DNA from: an uncultured Actinomycetes bacterium
GTDB lineage: Bacteria; Actinomycetota; Thermoleophilia; Solirubrobacterales; Solirubrobacteraceae
Direction of reading: 5' to 3'
Assembly (NCBI GenBank): GCA_937888775.1
Contig: CALAQT010000146.1
Location: 1-64,000 of the forward strand
DNA length: 64,000 nucleotides
Shown here: positions 16,816-27,138 of the stretch, in pieces
How positions within the stretch are numbered: the stretch's first letter is position 1
Layout: every line of letters begins with the position of its first letter
Notes under the pieces: generated by a model
Told to the model about the DNA's origin: nothing
Databases searched by the model: none
The model's input: only the letters and a program-made list of their open reading frames with translations
Translations under genes and position numbers: made by a program

Positions 16816-17717
16816 GCCGCCGCCGTCCGCTCACCAACGGTGGTCGCTGCCGGCGTCCCAACGCCCCCGGCATTGCGAGCCGCCAGATACCGCGCCAGGC
16901 CCGCGCGCCAGCCAGGCAGAGCCGGCGCCTGAGACCCGCGTTCGCTGCGCAGCACGCTATAGGCCGGCCGCGGGGCGGGGCGGGGAAACTCGGCGGTCGT
17001 CACGGGGACGACCTCGCAGTCGAGGCCGGCGGCGGCCACGATCTCCTGTGCGAATTCAAACCACGAGCACTGCCCCCCGCCCGCGACGTGAAGGATCCCC
17101 GCCGGCGGATCAGCCGCGCCCGCGGCCAAGTCCACCAGCGCCGGGGCCAGATCGCCGGTGAACGTCGGGCAGCCTACCTGGTCTGCGACGACCGACAGTT
17201 GCTCGCGCTCGGCGGCAAGGCGCATGATCGTGGCCGGAAAGCAGGGTCCTTCGGTCCCGAACAGCCACGAGGAGCGCACGATCGTGTGACGGCCGGGCGC
17301 CGCACTCGCCACGGCACGCTCGCCCTCGAGCTTGGACGCGCCGTATACCGACTGCGGCGCGACCGGGTCTGACTCGACATAGGGCTCGGTCTTGGTCCCG
17401 TCGAAGACGTAGTCGCTGGAGACGTGGACCGTCCATGCGCCGGCGGCCGCGGCGGCACGCGCCACGTTGCCCGCCCCGGCCCCGTTGACCGCGTGGGCGG
17501 CGTCAACGGCCTCCTGCGCGTCGTCGACGTTGGTCCAGGCGGCGCAGTTGACGACCACATCGGGCCGCACTCCGCCGACCGCCGCAGCGACGGCCGCGGC
17601 TTGCGTGATGTCAAGTTCGGCGCGCGTGAGGGCGACGGTTTCGTGATCACCGGCGCGCGCCGCGGCGAGGACGTCGTGGCCAAGCATGCCGGCCGAACCC
17701 GTGATCAGGATGCGCAT
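16812..17717 (-). CDS. rmlD: dTDP-4-dehydrorhamnose reductase
   Basis: Last step of dTDP-L-rhamnose synthesis. The N-terminal ITGSAGMLGHDV is the NAD(P)-binding glycine motif, and VYGASKLEGE holds the YxxxK catalytic pair. About 301 aa, normal for RmlD. Start chosen at ATG 17717, since the longer frame adds sequence unlike the family and TACCCT (17727-17732) lies 9 nt before this ATG. It is first in the run rmlD-rmlB-tetR-udgB-VOC. No rmlC (epimerase) is present in the window. Confidence 0.93.
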   Translation of the reverse strand: MRILITGSAGMLGHDVLAAARAGDHETVALTRAELDITQAAAVAAAVGGVRPDVVVNCAAWTNVDDAQEAVDAAHAVNGAGAGNVARAAAAAGAWTVHVSSDYVFDGTKTEPYVESDPVAPQSVYGASKLEGERAVASAAPGRHTIVRSSWLFGTEGPCFPATIMRLAAEREQLSVVADQVGCPTFTGDLAPALVDLAAGAADPPAGILHVAGGGQCSWFEFAQEIVAAAGLDCEVVPVTTAEFPRPAPRPAYSVLRSERGSQAPALPGWRAGLARYLAARNAGGVGTPAATTVGERTAAA

Positions 17718-17938
17718 GGGGCGCGTAGGGTAGACGCAAACCCCGCGCCGGCGGTGCGGCGAGCCCGGTTCGAGCCTCTTTATGTGTGTAGTGTTTTTGT
17801 CAGGTGCACCCAAAGTTACGGCGCGATTTGAGTCTTGCCAGACCGCCGTGTGCGGGTCGCCGGCGCGGTTAGATTGCCGGTATCACCGGCCGATTTCGCA
17901 TTCTGACGGTTCGCCAGACGGCTGCGCTCGCGGTCGCG

Positions 17939-19594
17939 GTGCTCAGCGTCGAATCGGTGCTCTCAGGTCTCGCGCGTACCGATCCCGGCCGCCAGCGGCT
18001 GTTCGGCCACCTGACGCCGCCGGACTTGCCGTCCGGAGCGCACGTGCTGGTGGTGCTGATCGGCCTGGCGATGTTGTCGCTGACGCCGAGGTTGTGGCGG
18101 GGTACGCGGACGGCGGTCTCGCTGGCGATCGTCGGCCTGGGCCTGCTGGCGGTGCTGAACATCGCCAAGGGCGACTATGACGAAGCGGCGGTCGAGATCT
18201 GCCTGGGCCTGCTGCTCGCGCTCGGCCGAGGCGAGTTCCCGGTCGGCTGCCGCAACCGTCCTCGGCTGACGATCGTCTGCGCCGCCATCGCTGCCTGGGG
18301 ACTGACTTACTGCGCGATGCTGGTGGCGCCGCTGGTCCCCGGCTCAGCTGGGCATGCGCTCACCGCGGCCCTTCACCACTCGATCGGACACGCGCTGCAC
18401 TCCTCGGCTTCCCACCGGCAGCTGAGCGCGGACTGGTCCTCGGTGCTCGAGCTGCTGATCGCGTTCGCCGGCGGTATCTCGGTGCTGGCTATCCGCTCGC
18501 TGCTGAGTCCCGCCGGCGGCGGCAACGGTCACGCCGAGCATGAGTATCGCGCCGCCCGCGCGATCGTCGAGCAGTACGGCCAGGACTCGCTGTCGCCGTT
18601 CGTCGTGCGCCCTGACAAGGCGCTGCATTTCGCGGCCGGGGGTGTGCTGTCCTACCGGATGATCGGCGACATCGCGATCGTCTCCAGCGACCCGGTGGCT
18701 CCCGCCGGCGCAGCCCCGGAGGTGCTGTCGAGCTTCCTCAGCCTGGCCCGCAAGCGCGGCTGGCAAACCGCGCTGTGGGGGGTCTCGGCCCGCCACCTCC
18801 AGGCTTACCGGGCGCAGGGACTGCGGACACTATGCGTGGGCGAAGAGGCGTTCGTCGATCCGCGGCGGTTCACGCTGGAGGGCCGCTCGGTTCGCAAGCT
18901 GAGGCAATCGGTTCACCGCGTCGAGCGTCGCGGCTGGGAGATAGTCGTGCGAGAGGGCCGCGAGCTCGACGCCGCCCTGGAAACCGAGATCGACGCCTTG
19001 GAGGAGGCATGGCGAGCGCGCCAGCCACGGCTGCTGGGCTTTGCGATGGGGATGGGTTCCTTTGACCCAGAGGTCCGGCCCGATGACCAGTACGTGCTGG
19101 CGCGCTCGCCCGAGGGCGAGCTGGCCGCGGTGATGCGCTTCGTCGCGCACTGCGGGAACCTGTCGCTGGACACGATGCGACGCGTCGGCGAGACGCCGAA
19201 CGGACTCAACGAGGCGCTGGTGTGTCGCGCGCTGGAACTGGCGCGCGAGCGAGGGGTGCGGGAGGTCAGCCTCAACTACGCTGGCCTCGCCCACCTGGTT
19301 CGCGGCCTGCCGAGCCACCACCGCGTCCGCAGGTTCATGACGAGCCTGGTCATGACGACGCTGCGCCGACGCTTTCAGATGGAGCGGCTGGTGCGCTTCA
19401 ACGAGAAGTTCTCGCCCGAGTGGCGCCCCCGCTATCTCGTCTATGAGTCCCGTGGCAGTCTGCCGCGCACGGTGACCCGCGTGCTGCAAGCCGAGGGCTA
19501 TATCCCCCAGCGGCGCAAGCTCAGGCTGACACCAGGCTGGCGGACCCTGCCGCGGGTCGCCCCCCGCCCGCCGCAGGCCAAGCGCGCGGGCTAG
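17939..19594 (+). CDS. MprF-like aminoacyl-lipid synthase (DUF2156) with short membrane domain
   Basis: Transfers an amino acid from aminoacyl-tRNA to a membrane lipid; the lipid and amino acid are unknown here. About five hydrophobic helices occupy residues 1-195. The DUF2156 catalytic region runs from about 205 to the end and includes DKALHFAAGGVLSYR and LSYRMIGDIAIVSSDPV. The full MprF flippase part is missing. Start problem: GTG 17939 is the first standard start, but the in-frame codons upstream (back to a TAG at 17870) encode the rest of a plausible first transmembrane helix, so a CTG (17903) or ATT start, or an indel, is possible. The next gene, an esterase, overlaps its stop by one base (TAGTG). 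Confidence 0.8.
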   Translation: MLSVESVLSGLARTDPGRQRLFGHLTPPDLPSGAHVLVVLIGLAMLSLTPRLWRGTRTAVSLAIVGLGLLAVLNIAKGDYDEAAVEICLGLLLALGRGEFPVGCRNRPRLTIVCAAIAAWGLTYCAMLVAPLVPGSAGHALTAALHHSIGHALHSSASHRQLSADWSSVLELLIAFAGGISVLAIRSLLSPAGGGNGHAEHEYRAARAIVEQYGQDSLSPFVVRPDKALHFAAGGVLSYRMIGDIAIVSSDPVAPAGAAPEVLSSFLSLARKRGWQTALWGVSARHLQAYRAQGLRTLCVGEEAFVDPRRFTLEGRSVRKLRQSVHRVERRGWEIVVREGRELDAALETEIDALEEAWRARQPRLLGFAMGMGSFDPEVRPDDQYVLARSPEGELAAVMRFVAHCGNLSLDTMRRVGETPNGLNEALVCRALELARERGVREVSLNYAGLAHLVRGLPSHHRVRRFMTSLVMTTLRRRFQMERLVRFNEKFSPEWRPRYLVYESRGSLPRTVTRVLQAEGYIPQRRKLRLTPGWRTLPRVAPRPPQAKRAG

Positions 19595-20266
19595 TGGCTG
19601 CCACCGCAGGCAAGGTGCAGATCCGGCGGTTTGGCTATCACCGGCCCTTCGTGGCGCTGCTCGCGCTGGCCTGGTTGCTGACCGGGCTGCTGGGCGGCTA
19701 CAGCTACTGGGAGTCCTACTACCAGCACCGCGGATTCCAGACCGTGGCGATGGTGCCCCACTCGCACCAGGGCCGGCTCCGCGACGTCCCCTTCTACTCG
19801 CCGGCGTTGCATCGCCAGGCCGACTACTACGTCTTCCTCCCGCCCGGTTATGACCCGACGCATCGTCGCTACCCGGTGTACTACCTGCTACACGGCAGCC
19901 CGGGGCGGCCACAGGTCTACATCGCGATCGCCAACATCAACATCCGCCTGGACAACCTGATCGCCGAGCACCGGATCAGACCGATGATCCTCGTGTTCCC
20001 TGATGGGCGGATCGGCGGGAGCACGTACTCCGACTCGGAATGGGCCAACACCCCCGCCGGCAACTACGAGAGCTACGTGCTCGAGGTCGTGCGCCAGGTC
20101 GACCAGCATTTCGCGGCGCTGCCCAAGCGCCAGGATCGGGTGATCGCCGGCTTCTCGGCCGGAGCCTACGGCGCCACCAACATCGCGCTGCACAACCTGT
20201 CGGTATTCGGGAACCTGCAGTCCTGGTCGGGCTACTACAGCGAGACCCGTTCGGGCGTCTTTTCGC
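19594..20266 (+). pseudogene. PF00756-type esterase, 3' part lost
   Basis: Membrane-anchored esterase: GTG overlapping the previous TAG, a transmembrane segment VALLALAWLLTGLLGGY (about residues 20-38), then esterase D-like sequence with YPVYYLLHGSPG and the nucleophile motif GFSAGAYG (Ser about 188). It is clearly related to the intact esterase at 21537, and the two align through LQSWSGYYSETRSG. At about 20255-20268 the similarity stops, and from there the esterase frame reads out-of-frame transporter sequence as far as a stop at 20394. About 90 residues including the catalytic histidine are missing, so it should be inactive. Confidence 0.75.
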
Positions 20267-20963
20267 CGTGGCGATCGCGCCGCTGTCCCTGGTTCAGGCA
20301 TTCGCGGCCGGCGGACTGGCCCTATCGGTGCCGCTGTCAGCTGGGGTGTTCGGTCATCGGATCTCCCGGTCGCAGCTGGTCGCCGTGCTACTGATCGCCG
20401 GCTCGCTGGCAATGCTCCCGATCGCGTTCTCCTCCGCCCGGGACAGTCTGCATCCCGGCTTCATGGTGCAAGCCGCCGTGATCGCACTGGCGTTCGCGCT
20501 CGCGCTCGGCGACGCTCGATCCGCGGCGCTGAAGGCGGCCGCCGCAGGGATCAGCTACGGCGTAGCCGACGCCGCGATCAAGGCCGTGTCGATCGGCTGG
20601 CGCGCTCACGGCGGCGGCGCCATCCTCTCGGGGTGGACCGCGCTTGCGATAGTGGCGACGTTCGGCGGCTTCCTCGCCTTCCAGGCCGCCCTACGCGGCG
20701 ATGGCGCGATCGCGGCGATCTCGCTGATGAACGCACTGGCCGCGCTCGTGGCGCTCGGCTGTGGTGTGCTGGCGTTCGGAGAATCGCTAGGAAGCAGCCC
20801 GGCGGCCGTCGTCGCGCACCTGGTCGCGATCGCGGTGCTGCTCGGATGCGTCCCCGTACTGGCGGTCGCCCAGACGCAGATTGCGCAGGCCGGCGAGGCG
20901 CGAGCCAATCCCCTGACCCCGGGACGCCCGAGCCTGGCGGTGGGCCCGCGGACGGGCCCATAG
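20262..20963 (+). pseudogene. DMT/EamA-like transporter, 5' part lost
   Basis: From about 20262 a different frame encodes several hydrophobic helices starting LFAVAIAPLSLVQAFAAGG, a segment that in DMT-family permeases is normally the third helix. A repeat-like second half follows (GISYGVADAAIKAVS to LLGCVPVLAVAQ). The first two helices and the start codon are absent; the open frame upstream is esterase DNA read in the wrong phase. The piece therefore looks like the 3' part of a transporter fused by deletion to the esterase. It could be expressed only from an internal start. Confidence 0.65.
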
Positions 20964-21410
20964 CGCACTGCCCGCCGCGAACAGCGCGCCCTCCAGCCAG
21001 GGTCCGAGGCCGGGGGTCCGATCGCTTAGTACGCTGCTGAAGGACAGGTTGCGCGCCAGGGCGTAGGAGGCCTGGGAGGCGAACAGCAGCACGATCAGCC
21101 CCAGCACGCCCACCAGCAGGGCGCGCCGCAGCGGGCTCACGCGCACCAGCGCCAGTCCGGCGGCGACACCCGCCGGCAGCCACGCGATCACCACGCGCAG
21201 CAGCGGCTGGCCGTCAAAGCCCGCCAATTGCAGCAGCGGAAGCGAGTCCCCGACCCGAGGCCCGACGGCGAACCAACCCAGGCCGCGCAGGGCGTAGAGC
21301 CATCCGGCGCCGGCCAGCAGACCCGCCAGTGAGGCCAGGATCACTGTGCATGTGGATGTCATCGCGCGCGCCGCGCGCGATACACCGAACCTTTCGGCGG
21401 TCACCGACAT
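20787..21410 (-). CDS. Small multi-pass membrane protein of unknown function
   Basis: About 207 aa. Four hydrophobic segments are visible (near ILASLAGLLAGAGWLYAL, VVIAWLPAGVAAGLALV, ALLVGVLGLIVLLFASQ and LEGALFAAGSALWA). I do not recognise the family. The ATG at 21410 is preferred over the GTG at 21428 because TATGCT (21418-21423) lies 7 nt upstream. The last 50 or so residues are basic and low in complexity, and they are antisense to the end of the truncated transporter gene, so the natural stop may have been lost in the same rearrangement. Confidence 0.55.
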   Translation of the reverse strand: MSVTAERFGVSRAARAMTSTCTVILASLAGLLAGAGWLYALRGLGWFAVGPRVGDSLPLLQLAGFDGQPLLRVVIAWLPAGVAAGLALVRVSPLRRALLVGVLGLIVLLFASQASYALARNLSFSSVLSDRTPGLGPWLEGALFAAGSALWARPRAHRQARASRGQGIGSRLAGLRNLRLGDRQYGDASEQHRDRDQVRDDGRRAAS

Positions 21411-21507
21411 ACACGCGAGCATAGGCACTGCGGATGAGGTTCTCGTTAGGGCTCGCCAGCCCTGAGTCCGCGAGGGAATCGGGATGGTGGCGCAAGCTGA
21501 CAGCGGC

Positions 21508-21525
21508 CTTACACCACGCTGTAAG
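21508..21525. promoter_or_regulatory. Dyad CTTACA-N6-TGTAAG before the esterase gene
   Basis: A perfect 6-6-6 inverted repeat lies 11-28 bp before the ATG at 21537. Its position suits an operator, but the regulator is unknown. Confidence 0.3.
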
Positions 21526-21536
21526 AATCTCCCGGC

Positions 21537-22487
21537 ATGGGTAACGGGTCACGGGACGCCAGTCGGCCACGTTCGCCTCGCCGTGCCGCTCGGCGCCGAT
21601 CTGTGCGCCGGCGCCGCGCGCTGGTCGGCGTGGTCGTAGCCGCGGTGGCGAGCGTCGCGTTCGCCTCGGGCGCTGCCGTCGTGGTGGCCAGCAAGCCCGC
21701 CCGGCCGGCGTCTGCCTCGTCCGCCCAGACCGTTTCGATCACGTGCCGCTCGCCGTCTCTGGGCGGGACGCTGCCGGCGATCGTCTACCTCCCCCCCGGT
21801 TATCACAACCCGTCGCGCCGCTACCGGGTGATCTACTTCCTCCACGGCCTCCCCGCCGACCCGAGCTCCTACACGCAGAACGCGTTCGTCGCCCAGGAGT
21901 TGGCCGGCAGTGGCCGACGGGCGATCGTGGTCGCACCTCAGGGAGCGCGGAATGACAACAGCGACCGGGAATACCTCGACTGGGGGCCCACCGAAAACTG
22001 GCCGCAGGCGATCGTGCACGACCTCACCCGCTGCATCGATGCGCGCTACCGCACGATCGCAAACCGCTCGGGCCGGGCCCTGATCGGCCTCTCCGCCGGC
22101 GGCTACGGCGCCTTCAACATCGGCCTGCGCAACCTCTCCACCTTCGCCGCCGTCGAGTCCTGGAGCGGCTACTTCGCGGCCACCGACCCAAGCGGCGACC
22201 ACGTGCTCGACCTCGGTTCGGATGTCGCCAACGCGAACGCTGAGGTGCCGGATGGACACGACCTCAAGGCCGAGCTGGCCAAGTCGCCGTCCTTGCTGGC
22301 GTTCTACGTCGGCAACCAGGACTCACGTTTTCTGACGATGAACAAGGTGTTCGATCAGGAGCTCACCCAGAGCCAGATCCAGCACCTGTTCAGGATCTAT
22401 CCCGGGGGGCACTCGGGCACCCTGTGGCGAACCGAGGCGCCGTCGTGGCTCGGCTACGCGCTCAACTATCTGAGCCGGTCGGCCTAG
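21537..22487 (+). CDS. PF00756-type esterase, exported or membrane-anchored
   Basis: A basic N-terminus rich in arginine (about residues 8-28) leads into a hydrophobic segment ALVGVVVAAVASVAFASGAAVVV, giving a signal anchor. The esterase domain has YRVIYFLHGLP, nucleophile GLSAGGYG (Ser about 186) and a C-terminal GGHSGTLW (His about 292), so the triad looks complete. At 316 aa it is full length, unlike its truncated relative 1.3 kb upstream. With the MprF-like gene this resembles an aminoacyl-lipid synthesis and hydrolysis pair; other PF00756 roles such as mycolyl-type transfer or S-formylglutathione hydrolysis are less fitting for an exported protein. Confidence 0.82.
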   Translation: MGNGSRDASRPRSPRRAARRRSVRRRRALVGVVVAAVASVAFASGAAVVVASKPARPASASSAQTVSITCRSPSLGGTLPAIVYLPPGYHNPSRRYRVIYFLHGLPADPSSYTQNAFVAQELAGSGRRAIVVAPQGARNDNSDREYLDWGPTENWPQAIVHDLTRCIDARYRTIANRSGRALIGLSAGGYGAFNIGLRNLSTFAAVESWSGYFAATDPSGDHVLDLGSDVANANAEVPDGHDLKAELAKSPSLLAFYVGNQDSRFLTMNKVFDQELTQSQIQHLFRIYPGGHSGTLWRTEAPSWLGYALNYLSRSA

Positions 22488-22546
22488 TGCTTCCGCCATA
22501 AGTACGGTCCGACCGAGAGTGGTTCCTGGCGGATGCCTGGGGCGCG

Positions 22547-23437
22547 TCAGCGGGCGTCGATCGTGACGCCGAGCCCGCGCAGGCGGATCTTGCCGGCGTC
22601 CGGGTAGTACACGCTGTCGCCCGCCACCCGCGTGCCGTAGACGAGATACTCCAGGCTCGCGTCCCACGGCCGGATCGCGTGGCACACGCCGGTGGCCGGC
22701 GGTCGCGCGATGACGCCCCCAGCGCGCAACGGATGCTCGAGGCCGCCGAGCGTGAGCGTGCCGTTCCCCGCCAACACGAAGAACAGCTCCTCCTCCAGCG
22801 CGTGGCAGTGAGCCGGCGCCCCGGCCGCGCCAGCCGGCAGGGTGACGTGGTTGAGCCCGGCCGCCACCGAGCCCGCCGCCTGGCCCAACGCTCTGACCTG
22901 CGCTCCGGGGAATGGTCGCGGCGCAACGTCGGCGAGCGCGACCACGTTGGACGGCCGGCTCGTGGCCTGGGGCCGGGTCAGGGCACCCGCCCGGGCCTCG
23001 GCCTCGAACGGGTGCGGCGCGTCCAGCGGCACCCAGCGCGGCCCGCACCACATGACCTCGGCGCGCGGCAGCCAGGTAATGCTGGTGTCGCTGCCGTTGC
23101 CGAACGCCAGCAGCTCGAGCCCGTGCTCGCCGGCCAGGAAGGTGTGCGCGTCCTCTCGCGGGCGATGCACGACCACGTCGCCGGCGCCGACCGCACAGGC
23201 ACGTTCGCCCTGCCAGCTGAGGCCGTCTCCCGCCAGGATGAAGAAGATCTCCTCCTCGTCGCCATGGACGTGGACGGGCATCTGGCGCGCGCCGGCTGGC
23301 ACCGAGTACAGGCTGGAACCGATTCGCGCCGCGCCCGCCGCCGCGGCGAGCCGTTGGCGCGTGAACGCCAGCTCACCGGCGCCGACGCTATGCGGCTCTA
23401 TCTCGTCACGGTTGATCTGTGGTCGCGGCGCCGACAT
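22547..23437 (-). CDS. Two-domain cupin protein
   Basis: A 296-aa protein with two cupin barrels. The first shows PVHVHGDEEEIFFILAG (about residues 53-69) and the second PAHCHALEEELFFVLAG (about 207-223), each with the HxH...E metal ligands. The substrate is unknown; bicupins include dioxygenases, isomerases and seed-storage-like proteins. TAGCCT (23447-23452) lies 9 nt before the ATG. The gene diverges from the ATP-grasp operon. Confidence 0.8.
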   Translation of the reverse strand: MSAPRPQINRDEIEPHSVGAGELAFTRQRLAAAAGAARIGSSLYSVPAGARQMPVHVHGDEEEIFFILAGDGLSWQGERACAVGAGDVVVHRPREDAHTFLAGEHGLELLAFGNGSDTSITWLPRAEVMWCGPRWVPLDAPHPFEAEARAGALTRPQATSRPSNVVALADVAPRPFPGAQVRALGQAAGSVAAGLNHVTLPAGAAGAPAHCHALEEELFFVLAGNGTLTLGGLEHPLRAGGVIARPPATGVCHAIRPWDASLEYLVYGTRVAGDSVYYPDAGKIRLRGLGVTIDAR

Positions 23438-23555
23438 ATGGCCCGAAGGCTACGACTCGGTCCGGCGACTACTCCACTTGGCCCACCAGCCCACCCTGCG
23501 GTTGTCCGAGTGCACGTAGCGGTGCAGGCCACGAACAGGTACACCTAGGGGTGCC

Positions 23556-25184
<1,629 letters not shown>

Positions 25185-26153
25185 GTGCTCGCCCGGATCG
25201 CGCAGGAGCTGTTCTGGCTCGGCCGAGACCTGACCCGGGCCGAGCACACCGCGCGGATCCTCGACGGGGCTTTTCACGCGGACGTCGCCGGGATGCCGGG
25301 CGATCGCGGGATCGCGCTGAGCTGGGAGGGTGTGCTGGCGAGCATCGGCGCCAAGCCGCCCGCACCCGGCGAGGAGGAAGCGGCCGTCCCCGATCCGCGG
25401 CCGCTGGGGCGCGCCGAGGTCGCCGAGCTGCTGACGCTCGACACCGACAGCCCGGCGTCGGTCGTCTCGTGCGTGGCCCGGGCTCGCGAGCGGGGCCGCA
25501 CGCTGCGCGACGTGATCTCGACCGAGATGTGGGAGGCGCTGAACTCGTTCTATCTGCTGCTCGGCCGCTATGACCTGCCGGCCGCGCTGCAGACCGGGCC
25601 CTACTCGGTCTATCAGGAGGTCAAGGAGCGCTGCGCGCTGTTCTGGGGCCTGGTCGCCCGGACGATGCTGCGCGACGAAGGCCGCGCGTTCCTCGAAGCG
25701 GGAGGACGGATCGAGGAGGCCGACATGGTGTTGCGGATGTTGCGCGTGGCCGTGCCCAGCGGCTCGCTGGAGGGACACGAGGGCGAAGCGCTGGCGCTGC
25801 TGCATGCGGTGGGCGGCTTTCAGGCCTACCGGCGCGCGATTCGCCACGCTCCGACGGTCGGACCGGTGCTCGGCTTCCTCCTGTTCGAGAGCGCGTATCC
25901 GGGGTCCGTGGCGTCGTCGATCGGCGGGCTCAGCGAGGCGCTCTCGGCCGCTGACGCCTCCCCGCGCGCATCACCGCCCGTGCTGCGGCTGGGACGCCTG
26001 ATCGCCGACCTGGAGCTCCAACGCCGTGCTCCCGACGCAGCGGGGCCGTTGGACGAGACGCTCGAGCGAATTCAAGAGGAGCTCGAACTGGTCGATCGGG
26101 ATATCGACGCCCGCTACTTCGAGATTGCGGCCCTTGGGGCCGTACATCTGTAG
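25185..26153 (+). CDS. Alpha-E domain protein (DUF403)
   Basis: A 322-aa, mostly helical protein that starts LARIAQELFWLGRDLTRAEHTAR, the standard opening of the family, and continues with YEV-like helices such as EALNSFYLLLGRYDLPAALQ. The family has conserved glutamates (hence alpha-E) and always accompanies DUF404/407 ATP-grasp ligases; its biochemical role is not known. The GTG start directly abuts the upstream TAG, so translation is probably coupled. The transglutaminase gene follows 8 nt on. Confidence 0.9.
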   Translation: MLARIAQELFWLGRDLTRAEHTARILDGAFHADVAGMPGDRGIALSWEGVLASIGAKPPAPGEEEAAVPDPRPLGRAEVAELLTLDTDSPASVVSCVARARERGRTLRDVISTEMWEALNSFYLLLGRYDLPAALQTGPYSVYQEVKERCALFWGLVARTMLRDEGRAFLEAGGRIEEADMVLRMLRVAVPSGSLEGHEGEALALLHAVGGFQAYRRAIRHAPTVGPVLGFLLFESAYPGSVASSIGGLSEALSAADASPRASPPVLRLGRLIADLELQRRAPDAAGPLDETLERIQEELELVDRDIDARYFEIAALGAVHL

Positions 26154-26161
26154 GTGGCGCC

Positions 26162-27061
26162 ATGATGAGTCCCGAGATGAACTTCGCGATTCGCTACCTG
26201 ACGAAGTACGACTACGACCACGAGGTCGCGGACAACCTCAACGCGCTGCGGGTCAAGCCGGCCGGAAACGGTCGTCAGCGCTGTGACGAGTTCAGCGTCC
26301 GGTTGATGCCCGAGGTGCGGCTGCACCGCCACGCCGACTACTTCGGCACCGAGGTGGTGGAGTTCGAGGTCTCACGTCCCCACAAGCACCTGACGATCGA
26401 CGTGCGCGCACGGGTGAGCACCAAGACCCCGTCCGAACCGCCGCGCGCGACCTGGGACGCGCTGCGCGAGCCCGCCTACCACGAGGCCGGCGGCGAGTTC
26501 CTGCTGCAGACCGACGACGCCTCCGGGCATCCCGCGCTCCAGGAGCTGCTCGCCACAACGCGCGCCGCGTCGACGCCGCTGGCCACGGTGCTGCTGGTGT
26601 CCGAGCTGATCCCCGATCGCTTCGCTTACCGCCAGGGGGCAACCTACGTGGACTCCAAGATCGTAGACCTGCTCGAGGCCGGCGGGGGCGTCTGCCAGGA
26701 CTTCGTGCATCTGGGACTGTGTCTGCTGCGCTATCACGGGATCGCCGCACGCTACGTGTCCGGCTACCTGTTCGTCTCCGGTTCCGGCCGCAGCCAGGAG
26801 TCGGTCGAGGTCGACACGCACGCGTGGCTGGAGGCGCTGCTGCCGGTTCCCGACGGCGGCGAGCCCGTGTGGGTCGGCGCTGACCCCACCAACCGGGTGC
26901 TGGCAGGCGAGAACCACGTAAAGATCGGTCACGGACGCCACTACCCTGACGTGCCGCCGATCAAGGGCGTTTACCGCGGGGTGGCCAACGCCGCGCTCGA
27001 CGCCAGCGTGACGATGACCAGGCTCGAGCGCCCGGACCCGGCCTCGATCGCCCGCTCTTAG
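26162..27061 (+). CDS. Transglutaminase-like cysteine protease or ligase
   Basis: Third gene of the ATP-grasp / alpha-E operon. The N-terminal beta-rich domain (about residues 1-130) is of the bacterial transglutaminase N type, with FAIRYLTKYDYDHEV. The catalytic core has GGGVCQDFVHL (Cys), VDTHAWLEAL (His) and GADPTNR (Asp), so the triad is complete. By family knowledge such enzymes may cleave or cross-link the peptide made by the ATP-grasp ligase. At 299 aa it is of normal length. Two adjacent ATG codons are possible starts. Confidence 0.9.
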   Translation: MMSPEMNFAIRYLTKYDYDHEVADNLNALRVKPAGNGRQRCDEFSVRLMPEVRLHRHADYFGTEVVEFEVSRPHKHLTIDVRARVSTKTPSEPPRATWDALREPAYHEAGGEFLLQTDDASGHPALQELLATTRAASTPLATVLLVSELIPDRFAYRQGATYVDSKIVDLLEAGGGVCQDFVHLGLCLLRYHGIAARYVSGYLFVSGSGRSQESVEVDTHAWLEALLPVPDGGEPVWVGADPTNRVLAGENHVKIGHGRHYPDVPPIKGVYRGVANAALDASVTMTRLERPDPASIARS

Positions 27062-27122
27062 CGCCAGCCCTGAGTCGTCGCGTCGGCGCCTGTCACCAGC
27101 CTCACGCCGCGGTCAGGGCCCA

Positions 27123-27138
27123 CGACTGAATTCAGTCG
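27123..27138. repeat. Perfect 16-bp palindrome CGACTGAATTCAGTCG
   Basis: It lies between the transglutaminase gene and a cupin gene whose ends converge, and it covers the cupin stop codon (27132-27134). It has no loop, so a protein-binding site is as likely as a terminator. Confidence 0.5.

Noticed and set aside
17757..17785. tRNA-like GGTTCGAGCC sequence
   Set aside because: No matching acceptor, D or anticodon arms around it.
17795..17820. PafBC-type (RecA-NDp) promoter resembling TTGTCAGGTG
   Set aside because: The spacing and a following TAnnnT box do not fit the consensus.
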